Below the pieces are notes generated by a model. The model saw only the letters and a program-made list of their open reading frames with translations, was not told the origin of the DNA and made no database searches. Source: Brachionus koreanus (taxonomy: Eukaryota > Rotifera > Eurotatoria > Ploima > Brachionidae). Taken from it: a stretch of 32,286 nucleotides of DNA. Of this stretch, positions 1-9,599 are shown piece after piece. Position 1 is the stretch's first letter, and every line of letters begins with the position of its first letter. The stretch covers positions 57,104 through 89,389 of the forward strand of contig PJRA01000244.1 in assembly GCA_016987375.1 (NCBI GenBank), given 5' to 3'. Both the position numbers and the translations under genes were made by a program.

Positions 1-1727
1 AAAAATAAATCTATAATAGCTATTGAATTTTAATTTAATTTTAATTTTTTTTTGACAAATTTAATTACGGAAGCTGCATCAAACATAAACCTTAGCTAAG
101 CTGATTAGAATGTTTTTTCCAATCGAATATTTTCTTATAAAAAATTATCTGTGAGATAAGACTAGGTAACTGCTGGCAACCAAATTAATTCTCTCGGTCG
201 GATAATTATTTTGTTTAATTAGTTAAATTTCTAATGGATCATGGGGCTTTTGTTATTTATAATAAATTAAATATTTTTATTTCAAGCATAAGCCTCGTTA
301 TTAAATAAATAAAAAAATTTTAAATGTGACTAGCCTTTAATATTTATTGTTAACTTTTGTAGTTAGTAAATAGTTAGTAAATAAACAATAAAATAAAATG
401 CTAAAAGAAACAGTTTTATTTAAAATTCAAATAAATTAAATAAATTTCTATCTAAAATAAGATAGTAATTGTTTGATGAACAAATGTTCTTTAGGCTTGT
501 AAATTTGACTTTTTACTTTGAGACAATTAATGCTGAGAACGAAAAAAACTACTTTAAATTTTGGTCTAGACAAAGCTTTTTAAATTCTTAGATAAAAATT
601 TTAAAAATTTTTAGGTAATTTTATCGTCTAACAATCAAAGATTTTTTTCAATCAGAATTTAGCTGTTTAATATAGAAATGCTTTTGTTTATTAAGATAGA
701 ATGTCAAATGAGACCTTAGTTTTCACTGTTATTTCAGGTTTCACAACAAATTACAATAAATTTATCAATTTATTTTTGTTTTCAAAAAAAAAAAATTAAT
801 AATATTAAAAAAATGAAATATTAACTACTAAATCCATTTGTTCAATATTGATATAAATCGAATCACAATTTTGGATGATGCATTTAACAGTTAAACTCTT
901 TTCCAATATCTTAAATTATGGAATAAGGTTTGAAGTACGTATATGAATAATGCGCTGTAGTTTTAGAATGTTTTAAAATGCATGAACCAAAACTTTGTTT
1001 CAATTTATATTAGTGAAATATTGAGCAAGGGAATATGGTAGCTACTTTTTTTTATAAAAATAAAAATAAGCTTACCTTTCTAGAAAATTACATTTTTAAA
1101 TTTTCTATTTTAATTTAAATTTCTGAAAGAATAAAAATCAAACTTTGTAATGTTTGTTTAAAGAAAAAAAAATTCAAAAATATTACTTACTTTCAATTAA
1201 ACAGCTTTAATATTTTTTTCGAAAAATTAGAAATAAGCATTAATTTGCTATTTTAAGGCATATATAATTTACTTAAATTTTATTTTTTTTATTCAATTAG
1301 TCTGATATTTCAGCAAAAAATAAATTTATAACATCACATTTTTTTTTCTTAAAATAATAGTAATAGCTCTTATTTGTTCTCAACATTTTAAAATAACAGA
1401 CATAATTTTTTATTTAAAATTTCCTCTTTTTTTTATAATCTTAATAATTGAAAAAAATTTATGAGCTTTTAATAAGCAAATAGTTTTCAGCATTAAAACA
1501 AAGACAAACAGTGACTGTTTTGGCTACATTGTTTTACATTGACTAGTAGTAATAATGACTATACGTTTTGGTTTATCCCATTTCAACTTTTTCAGTTTAA
1601 TCTTTTCTCTTGGCTTTAGCAGAGTAAATTTTAACTTTCGCGAGAGTCTTTCTAATTTTCTGAAAAATAGCACATAAAATCTAAAAATATGAAAATTTAA
1701 AAATGTAAAATTATTTTCAGTTTGCCA
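1..1727. other. AT-rich intergenic region, no gene seen
   Basis: Long A and T runs dominate and no convincing gene is seen. On the minus strand about 1520-1680 there is an open stretch of roughly 45 codons, rich in Lys and Arg. It lies next to, and in the same direction as, the coding-like repeat at 1728-1815, so it may be more of the same decayed element. No RNA gene is recognised. Confidence 0.5.
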
Positions 1728-1815
1728 TTTTTTACCTATTCTTCCAACACCTTCTATGCTTGCTGTGTCTTTATTTGAACAACTTCTTCAAAACGATATT
1801 TAATTAAGCAGCTTT
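1728..1815 (-). repeat. Dispersed repeat, copy A (decayed coding element)
   Basis: This stretch is clearly related to 3767-3855: both carry, in order and with similar spacing, a TTTTTACCT-like start, CAACACCTT, GCTTGCTGTGTCTTT and AACGATATT blocks. Read on the minus strand, both copies give a shared peptide pattern: KDTAS, then two variable residues, GV, a variable residue, R, a variable residue, GKK. That suggests the repeat derives from protein-coding mobile DNA. I do not recognise the protein family. Both copies have stops nearby. Confidence 0.5.
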
Positions 1816-2067
1816 ATAATTTTTTTTAACATTTCCAAGTCATTTTCATTTTGTTTGAAAAATCACAATGCCCAAATATATAAACAACAAAGAACATTAA
1901 TTTAAAGCTTAAGAAATGAAAACATTGAGACTAAGTGTCAAATCTTTTTTTTTAAAACTAAACTATTTTTTATAATATTCAAATCAAAATCTTTTATATG
2001 ACTTTGATAGGTTTAACGTTAAACAAAATAAAGTATTCGGTCAAAACAAACTTCAAATTTTTGTTTG

Positions 2068-2199
2068 CTTTCTGAGAAGTTGGTCGATAACAGAATTAAA
2101 CAAAAACGTATGCAAGTAGAAATTGCTGAGAGAATAACAGATTTAAATATTAAAAATGGCATTAATAATCAACCTGTATCTAAAATTGACCGAGATTAA
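2068..2199 (+). other. Coding-like scrap, unrecognised
   Basis: One frame is open for 43 codons to a TAA at 2197. It contains an ATG at 2110 and an even amino-acid composition (Gln, Glu, Arg, Ile, Asn, Val) unlike the A/T runs around it. Immediately after the stop the same frame continues briefly as AKASLISKS before another stop, which looks like a decayed coding segment rather than a complete gene. No domain is recognised. Confidence 0.2.
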
Positions 2200-2659
2200 G
2201 CAAAAGCAAGCTTAATCAGTAAAAGTTAGACTTGAATCAATGAAAAGACTTGGATTTTCAATGTTCCAAACTACTAGTCTCATCTTATTAAAATTATTGT
2301 CTTGTAAATAAATTTAAATTTTCTAAATAAATTTTTCACTAAATATTTATGTTTTATAAAAACAGAATAATTTTTTCGGTATAATAAAAACGGAATGATT
2401 TTACTATACATCTAATAAATTTTGAGTATTATTATTTGAATTTGATCATTAACTTCAATTTTCCTCGTTTTAGGAAAAGGTCAAAATTCAGGTCGGGGCC
2501 ATATCATATTCTTTGTCAACTCCAACAAAGTAATCAATTGATACATAGAAAGCCATAAAAATAAGTTGTTAAGACCAAAAACTGTGTATTCTAGGATTAT
2601 GTCTTAAAAATTTATGAGCTAATAAAAAATTTAAAAAAAGAGATAAATTAATAATATAA
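2200..2659. other. Intergenic, one short minus-strand open frame
   Basis: Mostly A/T. On the minus strand a 22-codon open frame (about 2562 to 2494) begins MAFYVSIDYFVG and has better codon composition than its surroundings. It lies downstream of the small secreted-peptide gene and past its poly(A) signal, so it is not obviously part of that gene. It could be an exon or a relic. Nothing else is seen. Confidence 0.3.
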
Positions 2660-2665
2660 TTTATT
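2660..2665 (-). terminator. AATAAA polyadenylation signal
   Basis: On the minus strand AATAAA lies about 13 bases after the stop codon of the small gene at 2679-2879. The spacing implies a very short 3' untranslated region, and it supports that small open frame being transcribed. Confidence 0.45.
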
Positions 2666-2678
2666 GAAATAAAAAAAG

Positions 2679-2879
2679 CTATATTTCATTTTTAATTTTA
2701 TAGTCCACGGGAGTTAGCTCTTGAACATGATGTCCTTTTGGTATTTGACTGGGATCAACTTCTATCAATTTTTCTTCGATGACTTGGACGTTTGGTATTT
2801 TTTTGAATACTGGACGATCATTTTCTACTTTATTTGCCAGACAAACAGTCAAAATTAAAAAAAGCAAGTTTATTTTCAT
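2679..2879 (-). CDS. Small putative secreted peptide, 66 aa
   Basis: The product begins MKINLLFLILTVCLA, a short basic start followed by a hydrophobic core ending in small residues, which is a typical signal peptide with a likely cut near residues 15-16. The remaining roughly 50 residues are polar, rich in Lys, Glu, Val and Pro (for example VDPSQIPKGHHVQELTP) and contain no cysteine. A disulfide-stabilised toxin or defensin is therefore unlikely; a secreted linear peptide, a propeptide or the tail of a larger spliced protein is more plausible. Codon composition is less AT-biased than the flanks and AATAAA follows closely. I do not recognise a family. Upstream sequence is A/T-rich without a clear promoter. 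It could also be a chance frame, but the signal peptide plus the poly(A) signal argue for a gene. Confidence 0.45.
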   Translation of the reverse strand: MKINLLFLILTVCLANKVENDRPVFKKIPNVQVIEEKLIEVDPSQIPKGHHVQELTPVDYKIKNEI

Positions 2880-3630
2880 TTTTTAGTTTTAAAATTAATT
2901 AAAAGACGATATTTGGCAAATAGGTAGGCTTTTTTAATATCTGGGTATCAAGCTAGTTTTAATTTAATTAAAACATTAAGAAATTTTGTATAGTATTGAA
3001 CACTTGAATTATTTATTTTATTTGATCTCTTCATGTGATTATAGAATGAAATATATTTAATTTTCTAATTAATCCTTTTAATAGATTGACTGGGTGCTCA
3101 AATTTGCAAACTATTTTTTAATTAATATTTTTTTCATTTTATTCTTAAAATTTAGATGAAAGTTCAAATTCTTCTCCTAATACATGTATCGTATTTCATC
3201 AAATAAAAAAAAGTTTGGTCATCAAACTGTTTCTTCTATTCAAAGATATCTTCCATTCTAATCTAAAATAATCACCCAAATAAAAATAAATGTTAAACAT
3301 GGCAAACGACTAGTGAATTTTCCAAGTAAAAAAATTTAAACAAGTCACATTTTTTTGAGCAAAGCAACTTAAATAAAAGAAAATTTTGACTCGAATACAA
3401 GCAAATTTCTTCTATTTGATGAAATACGTTAGTTTCTTTAAATTATTTTCAAACTTACAAAATAATTTATAGAAATTTTAAGAAAAAAATTATACAGATA
3501 TTTTTATTAATTCTCAATTTATAAAAAAACAAAACAAAATCAAACTTGAAAATGATTGATAAATATTGCAAAAAATTGATAATAATAATTCAACTTTTCT
3601 TTAGAAATAACAACGTGATAATTTTATTTT
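2880..3630. other. AT-rich intergenic region, nothing recognised
   Basis: I see no gene, RNA gene or structured repeat here. The stretch is A/T-rich with scattered short stops in all frames. It includes whatever promoter serves the minus-strand gene ending its 5' side at 2879, but no recognisable TATA or initiator motif stands out against the background. Confidence 0.4.
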
Positions 3631-3639
3631 TTTGTTTCA

Positions 3640-3860
3640 AATATTCCAACAACTAAGTCAAGTAGTAAAGCCATTTCAAAATTTTCATTCCACCTTTTGC
3701 TCTTTGTTCCTGCAGAAGCAATTTGAGATGCTCTTTACCGTTCAAGTTTCTCAACTAACCGATTTTTTACCTCTTCTTTCAACACCTTGCATACTTGCTG
3801 TGTCTTTCATTAAACAATTTACTCTAAACGATATTAAACTAAGCAATCAACTGAAAACAA
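3640..3860 (-). repeat. Dispersed repeat, copy B (decayed coding element)
   Basis: Second copy of the repeat at 1728-1815, longer here. On the minus strand the KDTAS/GV/GKK pattern is followed, with frame changes and an internal stop, by a stretch reading ASQIASAGTKSKRWNENFEM and then a hydrophobic LLLDLVVGIF. Copy A has a loosely similar arrangement (KIYSAKAKRK) at the equivalent place. This looks like an old mobile-element protein fragment. A plus-strand open frame of 78 codons across the same interval is a shadow of this. Family unknown. Confidence 0.45.
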
Positions 3861-3980
3861 TTTTTTAATTGTTCTTTGGTGATTGAGATCTTGGTGTTTC
3901 AATGTAAAATTATAATTGCTAGTAAGCAGACACACATAAAACCAATTAATTGAACTATTTCTAAAAAATTCATGATGTAA

Positions 3981-4029
3981 CTTTTGAAATTCAGAAAAAC
4001 TTGAATAACTTTCTTACTAAAATAGATAA
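3981..4029 (+). repeat. Left arm of an inverted repeat (hairpin element)
   Basis: This 49-base arm matches the reverse complement of 5364-5417 almost completely, apart from a short insertion in the right arm and one or two mismatches. The shared core includes AATAACTTTCTTACTAAAAT. Before the LINE inserted, the two arms would have been about 100 bases apart, forming a small MITE-like hairpin. No target duplication for the hairpin itself is evident. Confidence 0.7.
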
Positions 4030-4127
4030 TTAAGTTCTGTAAAATGCTTAATGTTTAAACAAATTTGCTTAATGCAGCAGAATAAGTCTGCAAAAACTGT
4101 GCAATTACATTTTTATTTTTACAAAAG

Positions 4128-4137
4128 AAGTTATATA
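4128..4137 (+). repeat. Target-site duplication of the RTE-like LINE, left copy
   Basis: AAGTTATATA here and AAGTTATCTA at 5361-5370 match at 9 of 10 positions and bracket the LINE remnant, the right copy lying directly after its A-rich tail. This is the layout of target-primed reverse transcription. Confidence 0.5.
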
Positions 4138-5360
4138 AACCAGTGTGCTAGTGAAGCAGAAAAAGACAGCTCATAAGGAGACCTACATTTGCTTCAAAAG
4201 ATCACTAATGCAATATGTGGCACCTTACAGAGAAGAACAACTTTAGTGAAAGACAAAGAAGATCGTGTCTTAACAACTGAAAAAGAGAAAGGACAGAGAT
4301 GCGTTGAGCACTTTAAAGAGGTTTTAAAAAGACCAGAACCAGCTAGTACTGATGTAGATATTGACACTATAGTGCCAAGCCAAAAATAAATAGAAACTGC
4401 TATAAAGGCTGCACGATCTCTTCGGCAGAATATGGTGACAAGAAATTATACCAGAGGACTGGTCAAAAGGCCTAATAGTCAAACTTCCAAAGAAAGGCAA
4501 CAAAATGATCTGTAATAATTGAAGAGGAATAACACTTCTACCAATAGCAAGAAAGGCGTTCTGCAGCATAAACCTGGAAAGAATTAGAATTTCTTTAGAT
4601 GTTACACTCAGAGAAGAACAAGCAGGATTTAGACTAGGGAGAGGATGCATAGACCAGATATTTGCACTGAGACACATCATAGAGCAAAGTCTCGAATGGA
4701 ACCGACCCTTGTATCTTAACTTCATTGACTCCAAAAAGCCTTTGACAGAATACACAGAGAAGCCCTGTGGGCCATACTAAGATCATACGTCTTACCACAG
4801 CAAATAATTAGCTTAATAAAACTTTTCCACGAGAAATTCGAGTGTAGTGTGATTCTGGAAAAAGGGCTTCAAAGTGTGTACAGGAGTCAGGCAAGCGTGT
4901 GCTCTCTCTCCGACATTTTCCTAATAGTGATTGATTATGTAATGAAGAAAACAACTGTAAATTGCAGGGGTATACAATGGGGTTTAACAACCAAGCTTGA
5001 AGACTTAGACTTTGCGGATTAGCTGGTATTAATATCTAGTAAAGAAGAACACCTTCCATATTGGAAGCCTGTGAAGGATTCTGGGGATAGACTGGCTTGA
5101 AATACTGTCAAGAACAAAAGATTGCGATGGCTTGGACACATACTTAGAATGAAAGAAAAAAGAATACCAAAAAATGTCCTTCAATGGATGCCACAAGGGT
5201 GACGTAAGTTAGGAAGACCAGCAGTAACATGGAGGTCAACAATCATGAAAGTGCTCACCGAAACGGGAATGACATGGATAAGCAAGGGTGACGGCCAAAG
5301 ATCGGCTTGAATGGAAATCAAAAGTGACCCTACTCCACAAGAGGCGAATCAACAAAAAAA
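4138..5360 (+). mobile_element. RTE-like LINE remnant, decayed reverse transcriptase
   Basis: Translation with several frame changes gives a non-LTR reverse-transcriptase polyprotein. First comes a linker with LTTEKEKGQRCVEHFKEVL (about 4270-4325). Then the fingers and palm with NWRGITLLPIARK and EEQAGFRLGRGCIDQIFALR (about 4520-4675). Then LEDLDFAD followed at once by a TAG stop where the second catalytic aspartate should be (5017-5022). Roughly the thumb region is missing, and the sequence resumes in the C-terminal RTE-type tail with RLRWLGHILRMKEKRIPK and GRPAVTWRSTI (about 5115-5240). It ends in an A-rich tail at 5351-5362. The catalytic site is destroyed, so it is a dead, 5'-truncated copy. 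It inserted next to the right arm of an older hairpin. Clade assignment to RTE rests on the WLGH...GRP tail and is fairly secure. Confidence 0.85.
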
Positions 5361-5363
5361 AAG

Positions 5364-5417
5364 TTATCTATTTTAGTAAGAAAGTTATTCTGTGTTAAGT
5401 TTTTCTGAATTGAAAAG
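5364..5417 (-). repeat. Right arm of the inverted repeat (hairpin element)
   Basis: Reverse complement of 3981-4029 with a six-base insertion in the middle. The LINE remnant lies between this arm and the other; its right target duplication (5361-5370) overlaps the inner end of this arm, so the hairpin predates the LINE. Confidence 0.7.
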
Positions 5418-5455
5418 ATCGAATTGAAACGAACTTCACAACCCCACCTTTGATA

Positions 5456-5802
5456 GGGCAGTGTGAATTTTGGATCGAAAAAACAAAAACAAAAATTTGA
5501 AATTAAAATAACTTTTTTCCTGTAAGTCTAAAACTTGTTCTGCAAATTGTATCAGTTGATACAAAGTTTGCATCACACTAAACCAATGTCTGCAAAAAGT
5601 TTGCAATTTAATTCTAATTCTGATTTGGCAATGCATATAGAGTTTTGCATGGCTAAAAAGATTTTGCACATATTAAATTTAGGTGATACAAATGATGTAT
5701 TAGCTGATACAATTTGCAGAACAGGTTTTAAAACCAAAATAAAAAAGTTATTTCAATTTAAAATTTTTGTTTTTGTTTTTTGTACCAAAATTCACATAGC
5801 CC
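5456..5802. mobile_element. Inverted-repeat MITE, copy 1
   Basis: The ends are GGGCAGTGTGAATTTTGG and its near reverse complement (CCAAAATTCACATAGCCC), and the arms stay complementary for about 110 bases (5456-5565 against 5680-5802), with shared blocks such as ACAAAAACAAAAATTT, AAATAACTTTTTT, TGTTCTGCAAATTGTATCAG. CTTTGATA on the left (5448-5455) and TTTGATTG on the right (5803-5810) share TTTGAT, probably an imperfect target duplication. No transposase is encoded; open frames across it on both strands are by-products of the palindrome. The terminal sequence and internal AGTTCTG/CAGAAC blocks resemble the element at 11850-12065, so the two appear to be one family. An 8-bp duplication with GG termini is reported for Merlin-type elements; hAT is the other possibility. 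Confidence 0.75.
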
Positions 5803-5868
5803 TTTGATTGACTATACACTTACAATTTTTCTCCTAGATTTTATAATAAAGAAAAAAAAAGCTTAAAT

Positions 5869-5874
5869 TTTATT
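5869..5874 (-). terminator. AATAAA polyadenylation signal of the DDX27 gene
   Basis: AATAAA on the minus strand lies about 17 bases beyond the helicase stop codon; a second AATAAA overlaps the stop region itself (5894-5899). Either would give a very short 3' untranslated region. Confidence 0.5.
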
Positions 5875-5890
5875 TAAAAAATTTAAATTT

Positions 5891-7738
5891 TTATTTATTA
5901 ATTTTTTTTCTAAAATTTTTAGACAAAATATTATCATTAAGATTTGTTTTTTTCTTCTTTGAACCTCTTTTCGTTTCAGCTTTGTCATCAATATAATCAG
6001 TGTCATCATTGTCCACATCGAAATCACTCTCCGACTCTAAATTTTCACTATCGTTACTTTTTTTATTTTCCTTTAATTTTTGTTTTTTCAATTTTTTATT
6101 GTCGGCAAGGAGGCCTCCATTTTTGTAGTCGACACCTTTGAGCCAAGTTCGTTTAACTGCCACTTTTTTAGTCTTATCGCCGCCGTCGATCTTATGTCTA
6201 GCTCTTTCCAAATCCTTTTCCATTTGTTCCATCATTTTCTCGCTTTTCTCCTCATTCAACACTTGTTCTAATTGAACACGCGCCTCGTCTATTTTTTGCC
6301 TATAAAACTGTACAACATCATTGGGTATGAGCCTACACTTGACAGGCTCTTTGCTCGACTTGACAATCTCTTTGACCAACCATCGGTCCGACTCGGCCAC
6401 CAAGCTGATCGACCTGCCCGAATTTTTGGCTCTGGCCGTTCGGCCCACTCTGTGTATGTAGTGTTTGAAAGTCATTGGCATTGAAAAATTAATAACAGTC
6501 TTTACATTGGCAATGTCGAGACCTCTCGAGGCCAAATCAGTAGCTACTAGAACATTTATTCTATCTTCTTTGAACTCGTTTAGTTTTTCCAAGCGCTGCG
6601 TTTGGCTCAGACTGCCGTGCAACTCTCCTGCCTGTATGTCTAATAAATTAAGCAGTAAACAAATGCGATGACAGTCCGATTTAGTGCGCACAAATACAAT
6701 GCATTTATCGTTGAATTTTCTTTGAACTAGAGCGGCCAGGATTGTCTCTCTGCTACGCTCAGAACTATCCCTTAGTCTAACAAATTCTTGTTTAAGCAGC
6801 GGTGTTACATCAACATTTTGATTTAAGAATATTCTTACTGGTCGTTTGAGCGACAAACTAACCAGCTGTTCGACTGTGTCAGTCATAGTTGCCGAAAATA
6901 GCATTGTTTGATGCGTTTTTGAACACAGCCGCATTACTTCTTTTAGTTGTTCTGCAAAGCATTCATCTAGCATTCGATCAGCTTCGTCTAGAATTAAAAT
7001 TTCCACTGTTTCTAAATTGAAACAAGGCGTGTTGTGTAAATGATCAATTAAACGGCCAGGTGTAGCAATGCATATGTCAGGACCGAGTCTTAAAGAGGCT
7101 TCTTGGCTTTTGATGTCAAAACCACCAGCACACAAAACAGTGTTTATATTAGTAAATTGAGTTAGATCACGTGTTACTTTGCATATTTGAGCAGCCAATT
7201 CTCTTGTCGGTGTCAAAACCAGAACTCTGGTTACTTGAGGAAACTTTGGCTTGTACAAAAGACGCTCAATTGTGGGCAACATAAAACCAAGGGTTTTGCC
7301 GGAGCCGGTCACTGCACAGGCACATATGTCTTTGCCCATGAGAGCGGTCGGAATGGCCGCAGATTGAATTGGCGTTGGCTTGGTCATGCCCATTTGGCCC
7401 AGCGCTTTAATCAAAGGTTTGGAAATGTTCATTTCTTCAAATGAGCTCAGATCAGCCTCTAGCTCGTCATTGTTTAATTCTTCGAAAAATTCTGACTTTT
7501 GTTTGGCTAGCTTTTTTACCGATTGTGTCTTGACACGCACTGTGTCTTCTTGAGAAACTATTTCTTGTTTATTATCCGAGTCGGACAGCTCCGATTCGTC
7601 GTCATCTGAAGTCTTATTCTTCAAGTAGTTTTCACGTCTAAGCCTTTTCTTCTCGGCTAACTGCACTTCTAGTTCGGGCTTGGTCGATTCATCGTTCAAA
7701 TCGAACGAAAACTCTGGGTTAAAAACATTTTTAGGCAT
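5891..7738 (-). CDS. DDX27: DEAD-box RNA helicase DDX27 (yeast Drs1 family), 615 aa
   Basis: A complete, intron-free DEAD-box ATPase. Visible motifs in order: Q motif around F100-Q124 (PTPIQ), motif I AVTGSGKT 142-149, Ia PTREL 177-181, Ib TPGR 226-229, II DEAD 251-254, III SAT 282-284, IV FVRTKSD 349-355, V ATDLASRGLD 399-408 and VI HRVGRTAR 429-436; none is damaged. Family assignment comes from the GKDICACAVTGSGKT context, the VGG-like GGFDIKSQEA block, ATPGRLIDHLHN, the ELHGSLSQTQRLE block and the C-terminal RTWL/Lys-rich tail. The N-terminus has the short PEFSFD motif and an acidic serine stretch. DDX27/Drs1 acts in the nucleolus in maturation of the large ribosomal subunit and its rRNA. 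At 615 residues it is shorter than the roughly 750-800 of vertebrate and yeast proteins, mainly through a shorter N-terminal region. The ATG is preceded by TCTATTAG, a possible splice or trans-splice acceptor; skipping it would leave an out-of-frame upstream ATG at 7751. Confidence 0.97.
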   Translation of the reverse strand: MPKNVFNPEFSFDLNDESTKPELEVQLAEKKRLRRENYLKNKTSDDDESELSDSDNKQEIVSQEDTVRVKTQSVKKLAKQKSEFFEELNNDELEADLSSFEEMNISKPLIKALGQMGMTKPTPIQSAAIPTALMGKDICACAVTGSGKTLGFMLPTIERLLYKPKFPQVTRVLVLTPTRELAAQICKVTRDLTQFTNINTVLCAGGFDIKSQEASLRLGPDICIATPGRLIDHLHNTPCFNLETVEILILDEADRMLDECFAEQLKEVMRLCSKTHQTMLFSATMTDTVEQLVSLSLKRPVRIFLNQNVDVTPLLKQEFVRLRDSSERSRETILAALVQRKFNDKCIVFVRTKSDCHRICLLLNLLDIQAGELHGSLSQTQRLEKLNEFKEDRINVLVATDLASRGLDIANVKTVINFSMPMTFKHYIHRVGRTARAKNSGRSISLVAESDRWLVKEIVKSSKEPVKCRLIPNDVVQFYRQKIDEARVQLEQVLNEEKSEKMMEQMEKDLERARHKIDGGDKTKKVAVKRTWLKGVDYKNGGLLADNKKLKKQKLKENKKSNDSENLESESDFDVDNDDTDYIDDKAETKRGSKKKKTNLNDNILSKNFRKKINK

Positions 7739-7759
7739 TTCTAATAGACATATGAAAAT

Positions 7760-9360
7760 TAAAATTAACTAAACACATGTGCTCGGATTATTTATTCATA
7801 TTGAAATAAAAGAAAAAAATTCAAATTATTTAAATTTATTTAAATAAAAAATTAACTTCACATTTGCAAAGTTATTTTTTAATTAATTTTTTTTATTTTA
7901 TTTTTAATTATTAGGTAAAATTTTGTAAACTTGAACCAAATTTAGCCTTATAAGGCTAGATATTAATTTTTTTTCCAAAATATTAGCAAAAAAATTAGTA
8001 CATTCAATTATACCAAACCCAATTTTATGAAAAAAATTAAAAATGTTTCAGTTCTTAACTCGTTGTTCCCCTTTAGTTCAATGAACAAAAATAAAAAATA
8101 TTTTGGATTTTTTTTCAATATTTAGTTTTTTGAATATTTAGTTTTTTAAAAAAGTTAAAGTTTATTTAATTAATTTTTTATATGTAATTTTTATCAATAA
8201 TTTTTTTTAAATTTTAATATTAATATGATTTGTATAATTTCCATTCAAAGATTTTTAGTTTCATATGATTTTTTTTTAAAATTTTTTAAATATGTTTACG
8301 TTTAAATATTTATTTTTAAAGAGAAGAGTAACTTTAGACCGATTTTGTTGAGTGTTGAAGCTTTTAAATTTTCTAAAATCAGTTATTTTGAAATAAAGAC
8401 AAAATTTAAGACAAATTTTATAACAAGCCAATACCTAAAATGAACATTTTTCTAAATCAAAAATCGAGAAGTTTGCAAAAAACTATTAAAAAAATTAAAA
8501 AAAAAACTCCTGCATCAGAAAAGTTAAGCAATCCTTGACCACATAATCCCAAGCAGGACAGGAAAATGTTTTGAGAAGTTTCAAGGAACTCTTTTTACAA
8601 ATGACTCGTCTCACATACAATAACATCAAGAAAAACACGCAAACAATCGCCAATATCAATTATCAGACCAAGCCCAAAAGGATTTCAACAGATCAATATG
8701 AATGACGAACAAAAAAGTAAATTTGTTCCGAAAGATTTCAATTTAATAGATATGATAAGCAACAAAAAAAATAAATTTTTCCTTCCTTCTAGTGAAGAAA
8801 ATAAAAGTATATTATTATTATTATTTTTTCACACTTCTAAATCGAACTATTTAACAGTTGATTAAATTACTGAAATAAACGATATTATTTTTTTGTGAAT
8901 TGGCTAAAATCATTTGAAAATAGTTATAATATTGAGAGAAACAGTATTGTGTGGTCAGCGTTGTATTATTAAGATAAAACTAAAATTTTGTCTTATAATT
9001 TGAAGATAATTGTTTCTCTAATCTTAATATAAAGACAAATGATAATCTGTATAGCTTAACAGAGATTTTTGAGTTTTCCACAAGATAAAGCTTTAATAAA
9101 GAAAAAAATTTCTTTAATTTTATCGAATAATTTAATCTTATTAATTTTGACATTTAATTTTTAAATCAAAATTTCAAGTTAAATAAAAATGTAATTAATA
9201 CTGACTTTTTTTTGAAAAAAAAATTAAAGTCAAATCTTTTGACTTGTCTCTGACTTGACTTTCAAAAGACTTATTTTTTGACTTTTGCACAAGTCTGATT
9301 AAGACTATTGTAAAGAAAGTAAAAATTTTTGGTTATGGAACATCAACTTATTTATTTTTT
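7760..9360. other. AT-rich intergenic region with weak internal structure
   Basis: No gene seen. About 8510-8720 is less AT-rich than its surroundings (CCTTGACCACATAATCCC and onward) but has stops in every frame and fits no RNA gene I know; it may be a decayed repeat. About 9225-9300 is built of imperfect GACTTG, GACTTT and CAAGTC repeats, reminiscent of the CAAGTGT tract at the right end of the window. Confidence 0.4.
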
Positions 9361-9599
9361 TTTTGTTTCAATTGTTCTTTAGTTTTCTATTAAAATTGGT
9401 GTTTTCCACTAGCCCTGTTATTAGGCGAGTTCACAGAGCTCTTCGGAAAAGGCTTTTCTTGACTTTCATGTATTTTTTTTTCTATTTTGAGTCTAGATGT
9501 CCTTGTCTCTTTGATTGTTTGTTGTGTTCTGGACCGTTTTTGTTATTGACCCATTTCCCAAACTAGCTTCCCAATCGGTTTCTTCTTTTTTCCATCTCG

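Noticed and set aside
4324..4755. 143-codon minus-strand open frame
   Set aside because: It is the antisense of the LINE reverse-transcriptase region; the plus strand carries the recognisable motifs.
5436..5807. Open frames on both strands (77 and 90 codons)
   Set aside because: They lie in the inverted-repeat MITE; the palindrome gives similar peptides on both strands and no domain is visible.
6080..7444. Several plus-strand frames of 60-85 codons
   Set aside because: All lie antisense inside the DDX27 coding sequence.
8510..8720. Possible 5S rRNA-like or other RNA gene (AAAGTTAAGCAA resembles a 5S segment)
   Set aside because: Only about a dozen bases match and the rest cannot be aligned to a 5S structure.
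9363..9566. 67-codon plus-strand open frame
   Set aside because: It is a hydrophobic Phe/Leu string, antisense to the tail region of the Gypsy-like remnant, with no signal of its own.
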